This document shows positions 27,043 to 34,936 of a stretch of DNA of 64,000 nt, piece by piece; the first letter of the stretch is position 1, and each line of letters begins with the position of its first letter. The notes beneath the pieces are model-generated. The model was not told the DNA's origin. It saw only the letters and a list, made by a program, of their open reading frames with translations, and searched no databases. A program made the position numbers and the translations under genes. The stretch is from JAJYKC01 sp963823105 (GTDB lineage Bacteria > Acidobacteriota > Terriglobia > Bryobacterales > Bryobacteraceae), in assembly GCA_963823105.1 (NCBI GenBank), contig CAWGKC010000001.1:662072-726071 (forward strand), read 5' to 3'.

Positions 27043-28494
27043 ATGGTCCACCTCCCCCGAACGTGCGGCCGATTTCGAAACGTGGCAGGCCGGCGCCGCC
27101 GATTCCTTGTGTTGTTCGCGGGCATCGTCGCGGCGAGTGTGTCCGCGTGGCCGCGCGAGGCGCCGCGCGGGAGCGTGACAGCCGTTCGCGTCTGGTCTCT
27201 CGGGGATGTGACGCGCATCGCGATTCAAACGACGGGCGGCTTCGAGCTAAAGTGCGACCGGCTTGAGAACCCCGACCGGCTGTTTTTCGATTTACTGGGC
27301 GCATCCGACGGACTCCGGGGCAAGGGGATGCACACGATCCGCGTGTCCGATCCGCTGGTGAAGCAGGTGCGGGTGGCGGAGACCCAGCGGGGCGTGACGC
27401 GCGTCGTATTAGATCTGAAGCGGTTTACGCGCTTCACCACTTCGCGGCTGGACAATCCGCCGCGGCTGATGATCGAGTTACGCGAATCGGATGGGACGGA
27501 AGGCGTGACAGCGGCGGCCAGGCGCTTCATCGCCCCGGTGATAACGCATCCGTTGCCCGTGATCCGGCTGGACGATCCGCCGGCGCTCGCGGCGTGGGAG
27601 TTCGATGCTCCGGCGGGCGCACTTTCCTCGAAGCTGTTCGCGCCGCATCCCGCGGGGCGCGCTCCTCGGGGCCGGGCGATGGCGAAAACCATCCCCATTG
27701 AAGACGTGCCTCCGCCTCTGCTGCGCACCCCGGCCGCGGCGGCGCAAGGAACCGCGATTCCGGAACAATCCATGACGCGGGCGCTCGGCTTGAAGATTCG
27801 CCGCGTGGTGATCGACGCCGGTCACGGCGGACACGACACGGGGACGGTGGGCGCGGGAGGGTTGCTCGAAAAGGACCTGGTGCTCGACGTGGCGTTGCGG
27901 CTGGGAAAGCTGGTGCAGGAACGATTGGGCGCGGAGGTCGTCTTGACGCGGTCCGACGATACGTTCATTCCGCTGGAAGAGCGGACGCGGATGGCCAACC
28001 AATCCCGCGCGGATTTGTTTTTATCGATCCACGCCAACTCGTCGCCTATGCGGTCGGCTTCGGGCGTAGAAACCTATTATTTAAGCTTCACCAGCTCGCA
28101 GGCGGCGCTGGCGGTGGCGGCGCGGGAGAACGCGGCGTCGGATAGCTCGGTCTACGAGTTGAAAGATCTGCTGCAGAAGATTGCGCTTCAGGACAAGATC
28201 GAGGAATCGCGCGAATTCGGCGATTGCGTACAGGCGTCGCTCTATGCGGCCTCGCTGCGGCTGGACTCGCGGTCGCGGGACCGGGGGGTGAAAAAGGCTC
28301 CGTTCGTCGTGCTGATTGGCGCGTCCATGCCGTCGGTGTTGGCCGAAGTCGGCTTCATCAGCAATCCGCGCGACGCCGCGGCGCTGCGGCGCGGCGAGTC
28401 GCGGCAGAGGATCGCCGAGGCGCTCTATAAGGGAGTCGCGAAGTATTCCAACGGCCTGAGCCATTTCGCCGTGGCCGAGCGCGGCGCGCCCTGA
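27043..28494 (+). CDS. N-acetylmuramoyl-L-alanine amidase, AmiC type (AMIN + Amidase_3)
   Basis: 483 residues. A basic N-terminus with hydrophobic segment FLVLFAGIVAASVSAWP acts as signal. An AMIN domain follows (VTRIAIQTTGGFELKCDRLE, RLFFDLLGASDG, VRVAETQRGVTRVVLDLKRF). The zinc amidase domain has VVIDAGHGGHDTGTVG (His), LLEKDLVLDVALRL (Glu), LFLSIHANSS (His) and the catalytic Glu in VLAEVGFISNPRDA. It cuts the amide between muramic acid and the stem peptide and usually acts in cell separation. It is expressed with the upstream transglycosylase. Confidence 0.93.
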   Translation: MVHLPRTCGRFRNVAGRRRRFLVLFAGIVAASVSAWPREAPRGSVTAVRVWSLGDVTRIAIQTTGGFELKCDRLENPDRLFFDLLGASDGLRGKGMHTIRVSDPLVKQVRVAETQRGVTRVVLDLKRFTRFTTSRLDNPPRLMIELRESDGTEGVTAAARRFIAPVITHPLPVIRLDDPPALAAWEFDAPAGALSSKLFAPHPAGRAPRGRAMAKTIPIEDVPPPLLRTPAAAAQGTAIPEQSMTRALGLKIRRVVIDAGHGGHDTGTVGAGGLLEKDLVLDVALRLGKLVQERLGAEVVLTRSDDTFIPLEERTRMANQSRADLFLSIHANSSPMRSASGVETYYLSFTSSQAALAVAARENAASDSSVYELKDLLQKIALQDKIEESREFGDCVQASLYAASLRLDSRSRDRGVKKAPFVVLIGASMPSVLAEVGFISNPRDAAALRRGESRQRIAEALYKGVAKYSNGLSHFAVAERGAP

Positions 28495-28520
28495 TTCGCG
28501 GCGCGGCGCAAGCCGAATGC

Positions 28521-28526
28521 TAGAAT
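28521..28526 (+). promoter_or_regulatory. Extended -10 box (TGC-TAGAAT) 8 nt before start
   Basis: TAGAAT preceded by TGC ends 8 nt before ATG 28535. There is no -35 match, which is tolerable for an extended -10 promoter. The leader would be nearly absent. Confidence 0.4.
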
Positions 28527-28534
28527 ACTTGCCG

Positions 28535-30029
28535 ATGCGACGGATCGGCCGCCTGGCGGCGCTTACTCCTTTTCTTCTTATCCTTCTTCCCGCGCAAGAA
28601 GTCCGCGTGACGCGCGGCGCGGTGGATCAGCAGGTGTTTCAGCGCAATGGCGAAGGCTTCGCCGATATTTCGCTGAGCGGGTCGGCGAGCGGACGCAAGG
28701 TGAACGGAAAGCCGGTGGAGGTGCGCCTGTCGAGCCGGGGTGGAGTGGTGCCGGGATTTCGATTGGATTCCCGCGGCCAAAGTGCAGAAGACGATGTGGA
28801 CGGGCGTGCTTCGCAAAGTGCCAACGGGAGGGCCGTACCGGATCGACGTGCGCCTTGAGGACGCGACGTTCGTGTTTACGATCAATCAGATTCTGGTGGG
28901 CGATCTGTGGATCCTGGCCGGGCAATCCAATATGGAAGGACACGGCGATCTGGTGAACGTGCAGCCGCCGGTGGAACTGGTGCATAGCTTCGACATGGCC
29001 GACGAATGGATGATGGCGAAGGAGCCGCTGCACACGGAGGTGAGCGCGGCCGATGCGGTGCATTGGCCGCTGAACGCCGAACGGCAGCCGGAGCGGCTGA
29101 CGGGCGAGAAGTTGGCCACCTATATCGCCGAACGGAAGAAGGGCGCCGGGCTGGGGCTGCCCTTCGCCGCGGAAATGGTGCGGCGGACGGGGATTCCGAT
29201 CGGCCTGATTCCGTGCGCGCACGGCGGCACTTCGATGGCGCAATGGAATCCGGCGCTCAGAGATCAAGGCGGCGATTCCCTCTATGGCGCGATGCTGCGG
29301 CGGTTTCGCGCCGTGGGCGGCCACGTGGCCGGGATGCTCTGGTATCAAGGCGAATCGGACGCAAACCCAAAAGCGGCGCCGGCGTTTGAAACAGGTTTTA
29401 TCGATTTTGTGAAAGCCGTCCGCGCCGATTTCGGCGAACCGGAACTTCCGTTCTACTACGTGCAGATCGGCCGGCACATCAGCACTCAGAATGCGGCGGA
29501 ATGGAACAAGGTGCAGGAGGCGCAGCGCGAAGCCGCCTCGCACATCGCGAATTCGGGCATGGTGGCGGCGATCGACCTTTCGCTCGACGACGGCATACAC
29601 GTGAGCACGCCGGATCTGAAGCGGTTAGGGCGCCGGCTGGCCAACCTGGCCTGTCACGACTTGTTCGCCACCGCCGACGGCTGCGGGCAATTGAAGCCGG
29701 GGCCGTACCCGCTTTCGGCGGCGCTCGACCGGGGCGTGGTCAAGGTGGTGTTTTCGGGAGTCAACGGGCGGCTTCAATCCGACGGACGCATCGCCGGGTT
29801 TTCGATCCGCGGCCCGAAGAACGAAGAATTGGCGGCGATCTATAAAGCGGCCATCGACCCGGCCGAGGCGAGCACGGTGGAGTTGTTCGTGCAGGGGAAA
29901 CTTCCACCGGGAGCGGCGCTCTTTTACGGCTACGGGAAGGATCCCTACTGCAACCTTCGCGACGCCGAAGACATGGCGGCGCCGATGTTCGGGCCGATGC
30001 CGATCCGGACGGCGGCTCCGGGGGCCTGA
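28535..30029 (+). CDS. Sialate O-acetylesterase-type SGNH protein (frame-broken at ~28738)
   Basis: About 497 residues when joined. The signal peptide is LAALTPFLLILLPAQE. After VEVRLSSR one extra G in a G4 run moves the frame to VEWCRDFDWIPAAKVQ. The SASA/DUF303 esterase domain then follows with LWILAGQSNMEGHGD (nucleophile Ser), GIPIGLIPCAHGGTSMAQWN, GMLWYQGESDANPKA and the late DGIHVSTPDL. Enzymes of this family remove O-acetyl groups from sialic acids or acetylated plant polysaccharides. A small C-terminal beta domain is present. The gene is probably monocistronic. Confidence 0.85.
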
Positions 30030-30056
30030 TGGGCGGGATCTGGCGAATGCCCATGT

Positions 30057-30062
30057 TAGAAT
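30057..30062 (+). promoter_or_regulatory. Extended -10 box (TGT-TAGAAT)
   Basis: TAGAAT preceded by TGT, 48 nt upstream of ATG 30111. Here a normal leader and an AAGGAAA ribosome site are present, in contrast to the short-leader genes. Confidence 0.35.
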
Positions 30063-30110
30063 CGTATTTTCTTCCGCAGTCACGCCCGTAACGCAAGGAA
30101 ATCGAATTCC

Positions 30111-31034
30111 ATGAAACTCAGTTTTTTTCCGCTACTGATGGTTGCGTCTCTTTACGCACAAACGCCCTCGCCGAAGGCTCCCGCGCCCCCGGGGATCGCG
30201 CCGCTGGCGGCAACGGCCACACCGGCGCCCGAAACGCCTCCCGATAAGATCGTCGCGAAGATCGACGGCAAGGAATACACGGCCGGGGAAGTAAAAAAAA
30301 TATTGGACGAATTTCCTCCGCAGGTGCGCGACGCGTTCTCGAAGAACCCCGTAAAGACGCTGAACTACATTTTCATGCTGAAGCATTTGGCGCATCAGGC
30401 CGAGTTCGAGGGGTTGGATAAAAAACCGCAGTTCGAGCAGGACTTCGAGTTCAGCCGGCTGACGATGCTCAGCCAGGCGGAGCTAAACAATTACCGCAAC
30501 AGCTACCGGCCGGCTCCGGAGGAAGAGAAGGCGTACTACGACAAGCGGGCGGACAATTATCAGGAGGCGAAGGTCAAGGTCATCTATATTTCCTTCGTCG
30601 CCAATCCCCCGAAGGACAATCCGAAAGCGCGCACCGAGGAGCAGGCCAAGGCCAAGATCGAAGAGATCCGCAAGCAGGTGGCCGACGGAGGCGACTTCGG
30701 CAAGTTGGCGGCGGACAATTCCGAAGACAAGGCTTCGGCGGCCAAGGGAGGCGACTTCGGCTCTATCACGCGCACCAGCGGTTATCCGGAGAACATCAAG
30801 ACGGCCGTGTTCGCATTGAAGGAGGGCGAAGTGAGCCAGCCGGTGCGGCAGCCGAACGGATTTTATCTGCTAAAACTGGAAAAGCTGGAGGCGCATCCTT
30901 TTACCGAGGTGGAATCGAAAATCCATTCGCAGCTTCAGCAGGAACATTTTCAGGAGTGGGTGAAGAGCATTGAGACGCGTTACACCGTCAACGTCGAGGA
31001 CCCGCAATTTTTTGCGGTGCGCGCCCCCCGATAG
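30111..31034 (+). CDS. PpiC-type peptidyl-prolyl cis-trans isomerase / foldase
   Basis: 307 residues. Signal peptide LSFFPLLMVASLYAQ, then a proline-rich linker and a SurA-like N-terminal helical domain. The parvulin domain spans about 175-275: EAKVKVIYISFVANP, ADGGDFGKLAADNSEDKASA, KGGDFGSITR and VFALKEGEVSQPVRQPNGFY. It helps fold exported or outer-membrane proteins. The next gene starts inside its 3' end. It probably shares a transcription unit with the following metalloprotease-like gene. Confidence 0.92.
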   Translation: MKLSFFPLLMVASLYAQTPSPKAPAPPGIAPLAATATPAPETPPDKIVAKIDGKEYTAGEVKKILDEFPPQVRDAFSKNPVKTLNYIFMLKHLAHQAEFEGLDKKPQFEQDFEFSRLTMLSQAELNNYRNSYRPAPEEEKAYYDKRADNYQEAKVKVIYISFVANPPKDNPKARTEEQAKAKIEEIRKQVADGGDFGKLAADNSEDKASAAKGGDFGSITRTSGYPENIKTAVFALKEGEVSQPVRQPNGFYLLKLEKLEAHPFTEVESKIHSQLQQEHFQEWVKSIETRYTVNVEDPQFFAVRAPR

Positions 31035-31569
31035 CGCGCTATTCGCCGCTTTGTCGGAGCGGCTGCCGGATTTCGACGGGCGGTCCGTTCGAATCAGCTT
31101 TCTGCCCGTGCTGCGGGCGCGGCGCGGCCACTTGCATTCGGGACCCGGCGAGCCGGGCCAACCGGTTCACGCCGCGTCGTTCATTCGCGGGAGGAAGATC
31201 GTTCTCGATTCGGCGCTGCGATCTTCGCGCGGCGAGCTGTTGCGCGTGGCCTTGCACGAGTTATTCCATTTCGCGTGGGTGCGGCTGGGAAATCCGGCCC
31301 GCCGGTCGTACGAATTGCTTCTCGAGAGCGAGCTGGCGGCCCATGCCCGCGGCGAGCTGGGTTGGTCGGCGGAGTTTCGAAAGCGCGGCGCCGGGCGGCA
31401 AGGCGCGAGAGGGTGGCGCGATTATTTGTGCGAGAGCTTTTGCGACAGCGCGGCTTGGTTCTTCGGCGGTTTGCGCCGGCACGATGAATTCACGCTGGCG
31501 CGCCGATTCCGCAATCGCCGGGCCGAGTGGTTCGTCGAGACGTTTGGGCGGCGGCCGATCCCGATATAA
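31012..31569 (+). CDS. Hypothetical protein with HExxH-like zinc site
   Basis: 185 residues from TTG 31012, overlapping the PpiC gene by 23 nt; a different start cannot be excluded. The motif VALHELFHFAWVRLG carries an H-E-x-x-H zinc site, and ELLLESELAAHARGELG follows with further acidic residues that could supply the third ligand. The C-terminus YLCESFCDSAAWFFGG is rich in Cys and aromatic residues. It has no signal peptide. It is likely a zinc metallopeptidase-like protein conserved in Solibacter-type genomes, but I cannot name the family. Confidence 0.7.
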   Translation: MRCAPPDSALFAALSERLPDFDGRSVRISFLPVLRARRGHLHSGPGEPGQPVHAASFIRGRKIVLDSALRSSRGELLRVALHELFHFAWVRLGNPARRSYELLLESELAAHARGELGWSAEFRKRGAGRQGARGWRDYLCESFCDSAAWFFGGLRRHDEFTLARRFRNRRAEWFVETFGRRPIPI

Positions 31570-31570
31570 T
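31565..31570 (+). promoter_or_regulatory. -10 box (TATAAT) 9 nt before start
   Basis: A perfect TATAAT overlaps the previous stop codon and ends 9 nt before ATG 31580. It is a candidate near-leaderless promoter for the thioredoxin gene. Confidence 0.4.
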
Positions 31571-31579
31571 TAAAGTGCC

Positions 31580-32185
31580 ATGCAATTCACGCGCTTCCTT
31601 TCTTTCGCCGCGGCGCTCGGCGGCGCGCTCGCGCTTGCGGCGTGCTCCCCGGTAAGCAACGAGGCCGAAGCGGCCGGAAACACGATGAAGCAGGAGGCTG
31701 GCCGCAAGCCCGCTCCCGACTTCGCGTTGAAGGATTCCAACGGCGCAACCGTGAAGCTGTCCGATTACAAGGGCAAAGCGGTGCTGCTCGATTTCTGGGC
31801 GACTTGGTGCGGCCCGTGCAAGATCGAGATTCCCTGGTTCACCGAATTCGAGCAGACGTATAAGGATCGCGGCTTCGCGGTGGTGGGCGTGTCCATGGAC
31901 GAGGACGGATGGACGGTGGTGAAGCCCTATTTGGAGGAGCATCGGGTGAACTACCGCGTGCTGCTCGGCAACGACGACGTGGGCCAGGCCTTCGGCGGCG
32001 TCGATTCTTTGCCGACTACTTTCCTGATCGACCGCTCCGGCCGCATCGCGTTCGTACACATCGGATTGTCCACTTCGAAAGACGGTTTCAAGAATGAGAT
32101 TTCCCAGTTGCTCGACGCCCGCGCCGATGCTCGCGCTCCTTTTGTTGGCGCGGCCGCTTTCCTCGCCGGCCCAGGCGCCCGATAG
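31580..32185 (+). CDS. TlpA/ResA-family thiol-disulfide oxidoreductase (lipoprotein)
   Basis: 201 residues. The lipobox is in GALALAACSPVSN. The AhpC/TSA-thioredoxin fold has RKPAPDFALKDSNGATVKLS, active-site LLDFWATWCGPCKIEIPWF, VGVSMDEDGW and the cis-Pro loop SLPTTFLIDRSGRI. It reduces or rebuilds disulfides at the outer face of the cytoplasmic membrane, as in cytochrome c maturation. The last 30 residues (LLDARADARAPFVG onward) are outside the family's normal length and overlap the next gene by about 60-90 nt, which could hide a small frame error. Confidence 0.9.
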   Translation: MQFTRFLSFAAALGGALALAACSPVSNEAEAAGNTMKQEAGRKPAPDFALKDSNGATVKLSDYKGKAVLLDFWATWCGPCKIEIPWFTEFEQTYKDRGFAVVGVSMDEDGWTVVKPYLEEHRVNYRVLLGNDDVGQAFGGVDSLPTTFLIDRSGRIAFVHIGLSTSKDGFKNEISQLLDARADARAPFVGAAAFLAGPGAR

Positions 32186-32585
32186 CACCGCGGTTCTCTC
32201 CATCGCGCCGGTGGCCAAGGTTCATGCTCAGCGCGGCAAGCCGTTCGACCAAGCGCTGGCGCTGGAGTTGCGCGCGGGCTATCACGTGAACAGCAACGCG
32301 CCGGACGACGAGTTTTTGATTCCGCTGCGGCTGACGTGGAATAGCGGGCCGCTGGAGGCGAAGGAGATCCGCTATCCGAAGCCGGAGCGGGCGAAGTTTT
32401 CCTTTTCGGAGAAGCCCGTCGCGATCTTTTCGGGGAAGTTCGAGATCGTCACGCGGTTCGTCACATCGCCCAACGCAGCGGACATGGGAATCGTGACAGG
32501 GAAGCTGCGGTATCAGGCCTGTAACGACCGGGAGTGCTTGCAACCGAAGACGGTGGACGTCCGGTTTTCGGTGGAAGTTCATTAA
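32094..32585 (+). CDS. DsbD alpha-domain-like exported protein
   Basis: 163 residues; an internal start at ATG 32127 would give a neater signal peptide (MLALLLLARPLSSPAQA) and a shorter overlap with the previous gene. The body matches the N-terminal (alpha) domain of DsbD: ELRAGYHVNSNAPDDEFLIP, LTWNSGPLEAKEIRYPKPER and LRYQACNDRECLQPKTVDVR, with a Cys pair C-N-D-R-E-C. In DsbD this domain passes electrons to periplasmic thiol enzymes. Here it stands alone next to a TlpA-like thioredoxin, suggesting a two-protein periplasmic redox pair. The transmembrane electron carrier is not nearby. Confidence 0.82.
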   Translation: MRFPSCSTPAPMLALLLLARPLSSPAQAPDSTAVLSIAPVAKVHAQRGKPFDQALALELRAGYHVNSNAPDDEFLIPLRLTWNSGPLEAKEIRYPKPERAKFSFSEKPVAIFSGKFEIVTRFVTSPNAADMGIVTGKLRYQACNDRECLQPKTVDVRFSVEVH

Positions 32586-32596
32586 GAGCGCGAAGC

Positions 32597-33422
32597 GTGC
32601 GCCGCCTCCTGATCCGGCCCGGAGCGATCGGCGACTGCATTCTCGCGCTGCCGGCGCTGGAATGGCTGAAGGCCGAGTATACGGAGGTGTGGGCGCCTTC
32701 GGCGGTGGTTCCGCTGATCCGATTCGCGGATCGGGTGCGTTCGATCGCCTCCACCGGGCTCGACCTTCTGGAGTTGGGCCGGGAGGATACGGGCATCGTC
32801 GAAACGCTGCGGGGATTCGATTCCATCGTGTCGTGGTATGGATCGAACCGGCCGGAGTTTCGCGCTTGCGTCGAAGGGCGGGGACTGCCGTTCCGGTTTC
32901 TTGCGGCGCTGCCGCCGGAGGAGAACCGGATGCACGCGGCGGATTTTTTTCTCGCGCAGGCGGGCGGCGCGGGAGCGGCGATTCCGCGCATTGTGGCGCC
33001 GCCGACGGCCGAGGGCGGGTTCGCGGCGATCCATCCTTTTTCGGGAAGCTCTCGTAAGAATTGGCCGCTGGAGCGGTTTCAGGAGCTTGCGGAACGGTTG
33101 CTCATGCCGGTGCGATGGTGCGCCGGTCCCGAAGATCCGCCGCTGCCGGGCGCGGCTCGATTCGGGAGTCTGTACGATCTCGCCCAATGGTTGGCTTCGG
33201 CGAGACTCTACATCGGCAACGATTCGGGGATCACGCATTTGGCGGCGGCTGTGGGCGGGGCGGTGGTGGCGATCTTCGGGCCGACCGATCCGGCGATCTG
33301 GGCGCCGCGCGGGACGGCGCGTCGAAATCGTCCACGGCCCGCTGGAAACGCTTTCGATCGATGCCGTTCTTGCGGGCGTACACGACCTAAAAGTGGAGAC
33401 TGGTAGGGAGCCGCGAATGTAA
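32597..33422 (+). CDS. Glycosyltransferase family 9 (heptosyltransferase-like), frame-broken at ~33315
   Basis: About 275 residues when joined. Start GTG 32597 (VRRLLIRPGAIGDCILALPA), the family opening. The donor half has AAIHPFSGSSRKNWPLERFQ and YIGNDSGITHLAAAVGGAVV followed by AIFGPTDPAIWAPRG. After that one extra base moves the frame to RRVEIVHGPLETLSIDAVLA and the end at 33422. GT9 enzymes add heptose or related sugars during lipopolysaccharide core assembly. The gene follows the DsbD-alpha gene by 11 nt. The inverted REP unit begins within its last codons. Confidence 0.85.
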
Positions 33423-33432
33423 AGGAGCGGTA
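33408..33432 (+). repeat. REP-like unit, left copy
   Basis: A 25-nt unit beginning GAGCCGCGAATGTAAAGG and ending AGCGGTA. The following bases allow a GAGCGG / CCGCTC hairpin (33425-33445). The same unit occurs inverted at 33653-33677 with 24 of 25 bases identical. It sits at the extreme 3' end of the glycosyltransferase gene. Confidence 0.75.
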
Positions 33433-33652
33433 GTTACAGCCGCTCTCCCAGGTAAACTTCCATTGGTTCTCACATGGGCGGCGCCAGAGACTCCAGCCGC
33501 GGTGCCAGCGGACTTCGCGGAGCGCATCGAGTCGGTCATGCGGGGGTCTCTGTCGAGGAAATGGGGCAGTTGGTCGATCTGCTGGCGCATCGCTTCGACA
33601 CGCTCTGGATTGGCTTCCGCCCTGCGGGTGCGACTCGTAGCGGGCGCGCCGT

Positions 33653-33677
33653 TACCGCTCCTTTACAGTCGCGGCTC
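33653..33677 (-). repeat. REP-like unit, right (inverted) copy
   Basis: Inverted copy of the unit at 33408-33432, differing at one base. Together they span 270 bp with 220 bp between, the geometry of a REPIN/BIME-like doublet. I saw no other copies in the window by eye. Confidence 0.75.
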
Positions 33678-33759
33678 GGTATTGCGTATCCCTCGTATGG
33701 CCAAGGCTTCCCCGAATCTATCGCTTCTGTGTCGCGCACCGGTTCACCTTGGCCTGAGC

Positions 33760-33765
33760 TATACT
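33760..33765 (+). promoter_or_regulatory. -10 box (TATACT) upstream of GH18 gene
   Basis: TATACT ends 15 nt before ATG 33781, leaving a leader of under 10 nt. CGGAGA lies between and may act as a weak ribosome site. Confidence 0.35.
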
Positions 33766-33780
33766 TTTGACGTTCGGAGA

Positions 33781-34926
33781 ATGATCGTGAAAGCTCACTT
33801 CGCTCGCCTCCTTGCTCTTTTCCTGCCGTTATCGCTCTGCTTTCCGGCCACTGTCCACGCGCAGCAATCCAAACGGCTGGTGGCTTATTATCTTTCCGGT
33901 GACGGGAGCAACACGCCGCCTTACACGCCGGACAAGATTCCTTATCACAAGCTCACGCACATCATCCACTTCGGCATATGGCCGGACATCAATGGGAAAG
34001 GGGGCATCAACACCGCCGGTTTTGTTTTCTCGCCGGAGCTGATCGCGCGAGCGCATGCGGCGGGGGTAAAAGTGTCGGTTTGCGTCGGCTCGGGCGGACT
34101 GAAGACGGTGGCGATGCGGCTGATTTCGGAGAGTCCGGACGCGCGCGTGGCCTTCGCGAAAAACCTGCACGATTTCATAGTGGCCAATGGATACGATGGC
34201 GTCGATATCGACTGGGAAGTTCCGAACAAAGGGGATATGGGCGCGATGACTCTGATGATGCAGGCGCTTCGCGACGCTCTGCCTTCGCCTTACGTGATCT
34301 CGATGGCGACTTCGGCGACGCCGCAATGGTATGGATGGTATGACTTTCAAGGGCTGTCGCCGATCGTCGATTTTTTCAACGTGATGACTTACGATTTTCA
34401 TGGCCCTTGGACGAACCACGCGGGACACAACTCGCCGCTAGTTATGAACCACGCCGATCCGGGGCTGGAGGGGAGCATGTTGGTTTCCTGGGAGTTTTAT
34501 AAGGGCTTCCACGTGCCGCCGGAGAAGATCAACATGGGGACGGCGTTCTACGGATACGAATTCGACAACGCGGCCGGACTGTGGGCTTACTGCACCAACG
34601 ACGATTGCTCGGCGGCGACGTCGCCTAACTACGGCACTTACATCAAGCAGCGGATCAACGGGCTGGGATGGGTATCGAATTACGATGGCGTGGCGATGGC
34701 GCCGTATTTGTTGCGTGAGGACGGAAGCCCGGGTTTTATTACCTATGATGACCCGGCGTCCACCTCGCGAAAGGCCGAGTATGCGTTCGGAACGATGGGC
34801 GTGGGCGGCGTTTTCATGTGGGAGTTGAGCCAGGACTACGACGGGCAATCGCAGGATTTGCTGGACGCGATGTACAAAGTGCTGTTGAAGTTTTCGCCGG
34901 CGGCGCCGGTGGCGGCGGGGCGGTAG
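33781..34926 (+). CDS. Secreted GH18 family protein (chitinase-like), copy 1
   Basis: 381 residues from ATG 33781; the frame is open upstream but overlaps the REP region. Signal peptide LLALFLPLSLCFPATVHAQ. The TIM barrel has LVAYYLSGDGSN, KLTHIIHFGIW, VKVSVCVGSGG and the catalytic DGVDIDWEVP (DxxDxDxE with Glu as acid), then FFNVMTYDFHGPW and GVFMWELSQDYDGQ. It hydrolyses chitin or related N-acetylglucosamine polymers, including fungal wall material. It is followed 10 nt later by a paralogue, so both are probably cotranscribed. Confidence 0.92.
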   Translation: MIVKAHFARLLALFLPLSLCFPATVHAQQSKRLVAYYLSGDGSNTPPYTPDKIPYHKLTHIIHFGIWPDINGKGGINTAGFVFSPELIARAHAAGVKVSVCVGSGGLKTVAMRLISESPDARVAFAKNLHDFIVANGYDGVDIDWEVPNKGDMGAMTLMMQALRDALPSPYVISMATSATPQWYGWYDFQGLSPIVDFFNVMTYDFHGPWTNHAGHNSPLVMNHADPGLEGSMLVSWEFYKGFHVPPEKINMGTAFYGYEFDNAAGLWAYCTNDDCSAATSPNYGTYIKQRINGLGWVSNYDGVAMAPYLLREDGSPGFITYDDPASTSRKAEYAFGTMGVGGVFMWELSQDYDGQSQDLLDAMYKVLLKFSPAAPVAAGR

Positions 34927-34936
34927 GAGGCAGGGC

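Larger units (their letters stand above)
33423..33780. other. Intergenic region between inverted REP units, with possible gene remnant
   Basis: About 360 nt. The DNA between the two REP units reads as VPADFAERIESVMRG in one frame and VSVEEMGQLVDLLAHRFDTL in the next, so it may be a short eroded or frame-broken gene of about 60 residues. Neither piece has a recognisable family. The 3' part holds the promoter of the chitinase-like gene. Confidence 0.45.

Noticed and set aside
25698..27218. 506-codon open frame extending mobA upstream
   Set aside because: The N-terminal part is antisense to the transglycosylase and amidase genes, is Arg/His-rich and lacks any family signal; MobA begins at 26264.
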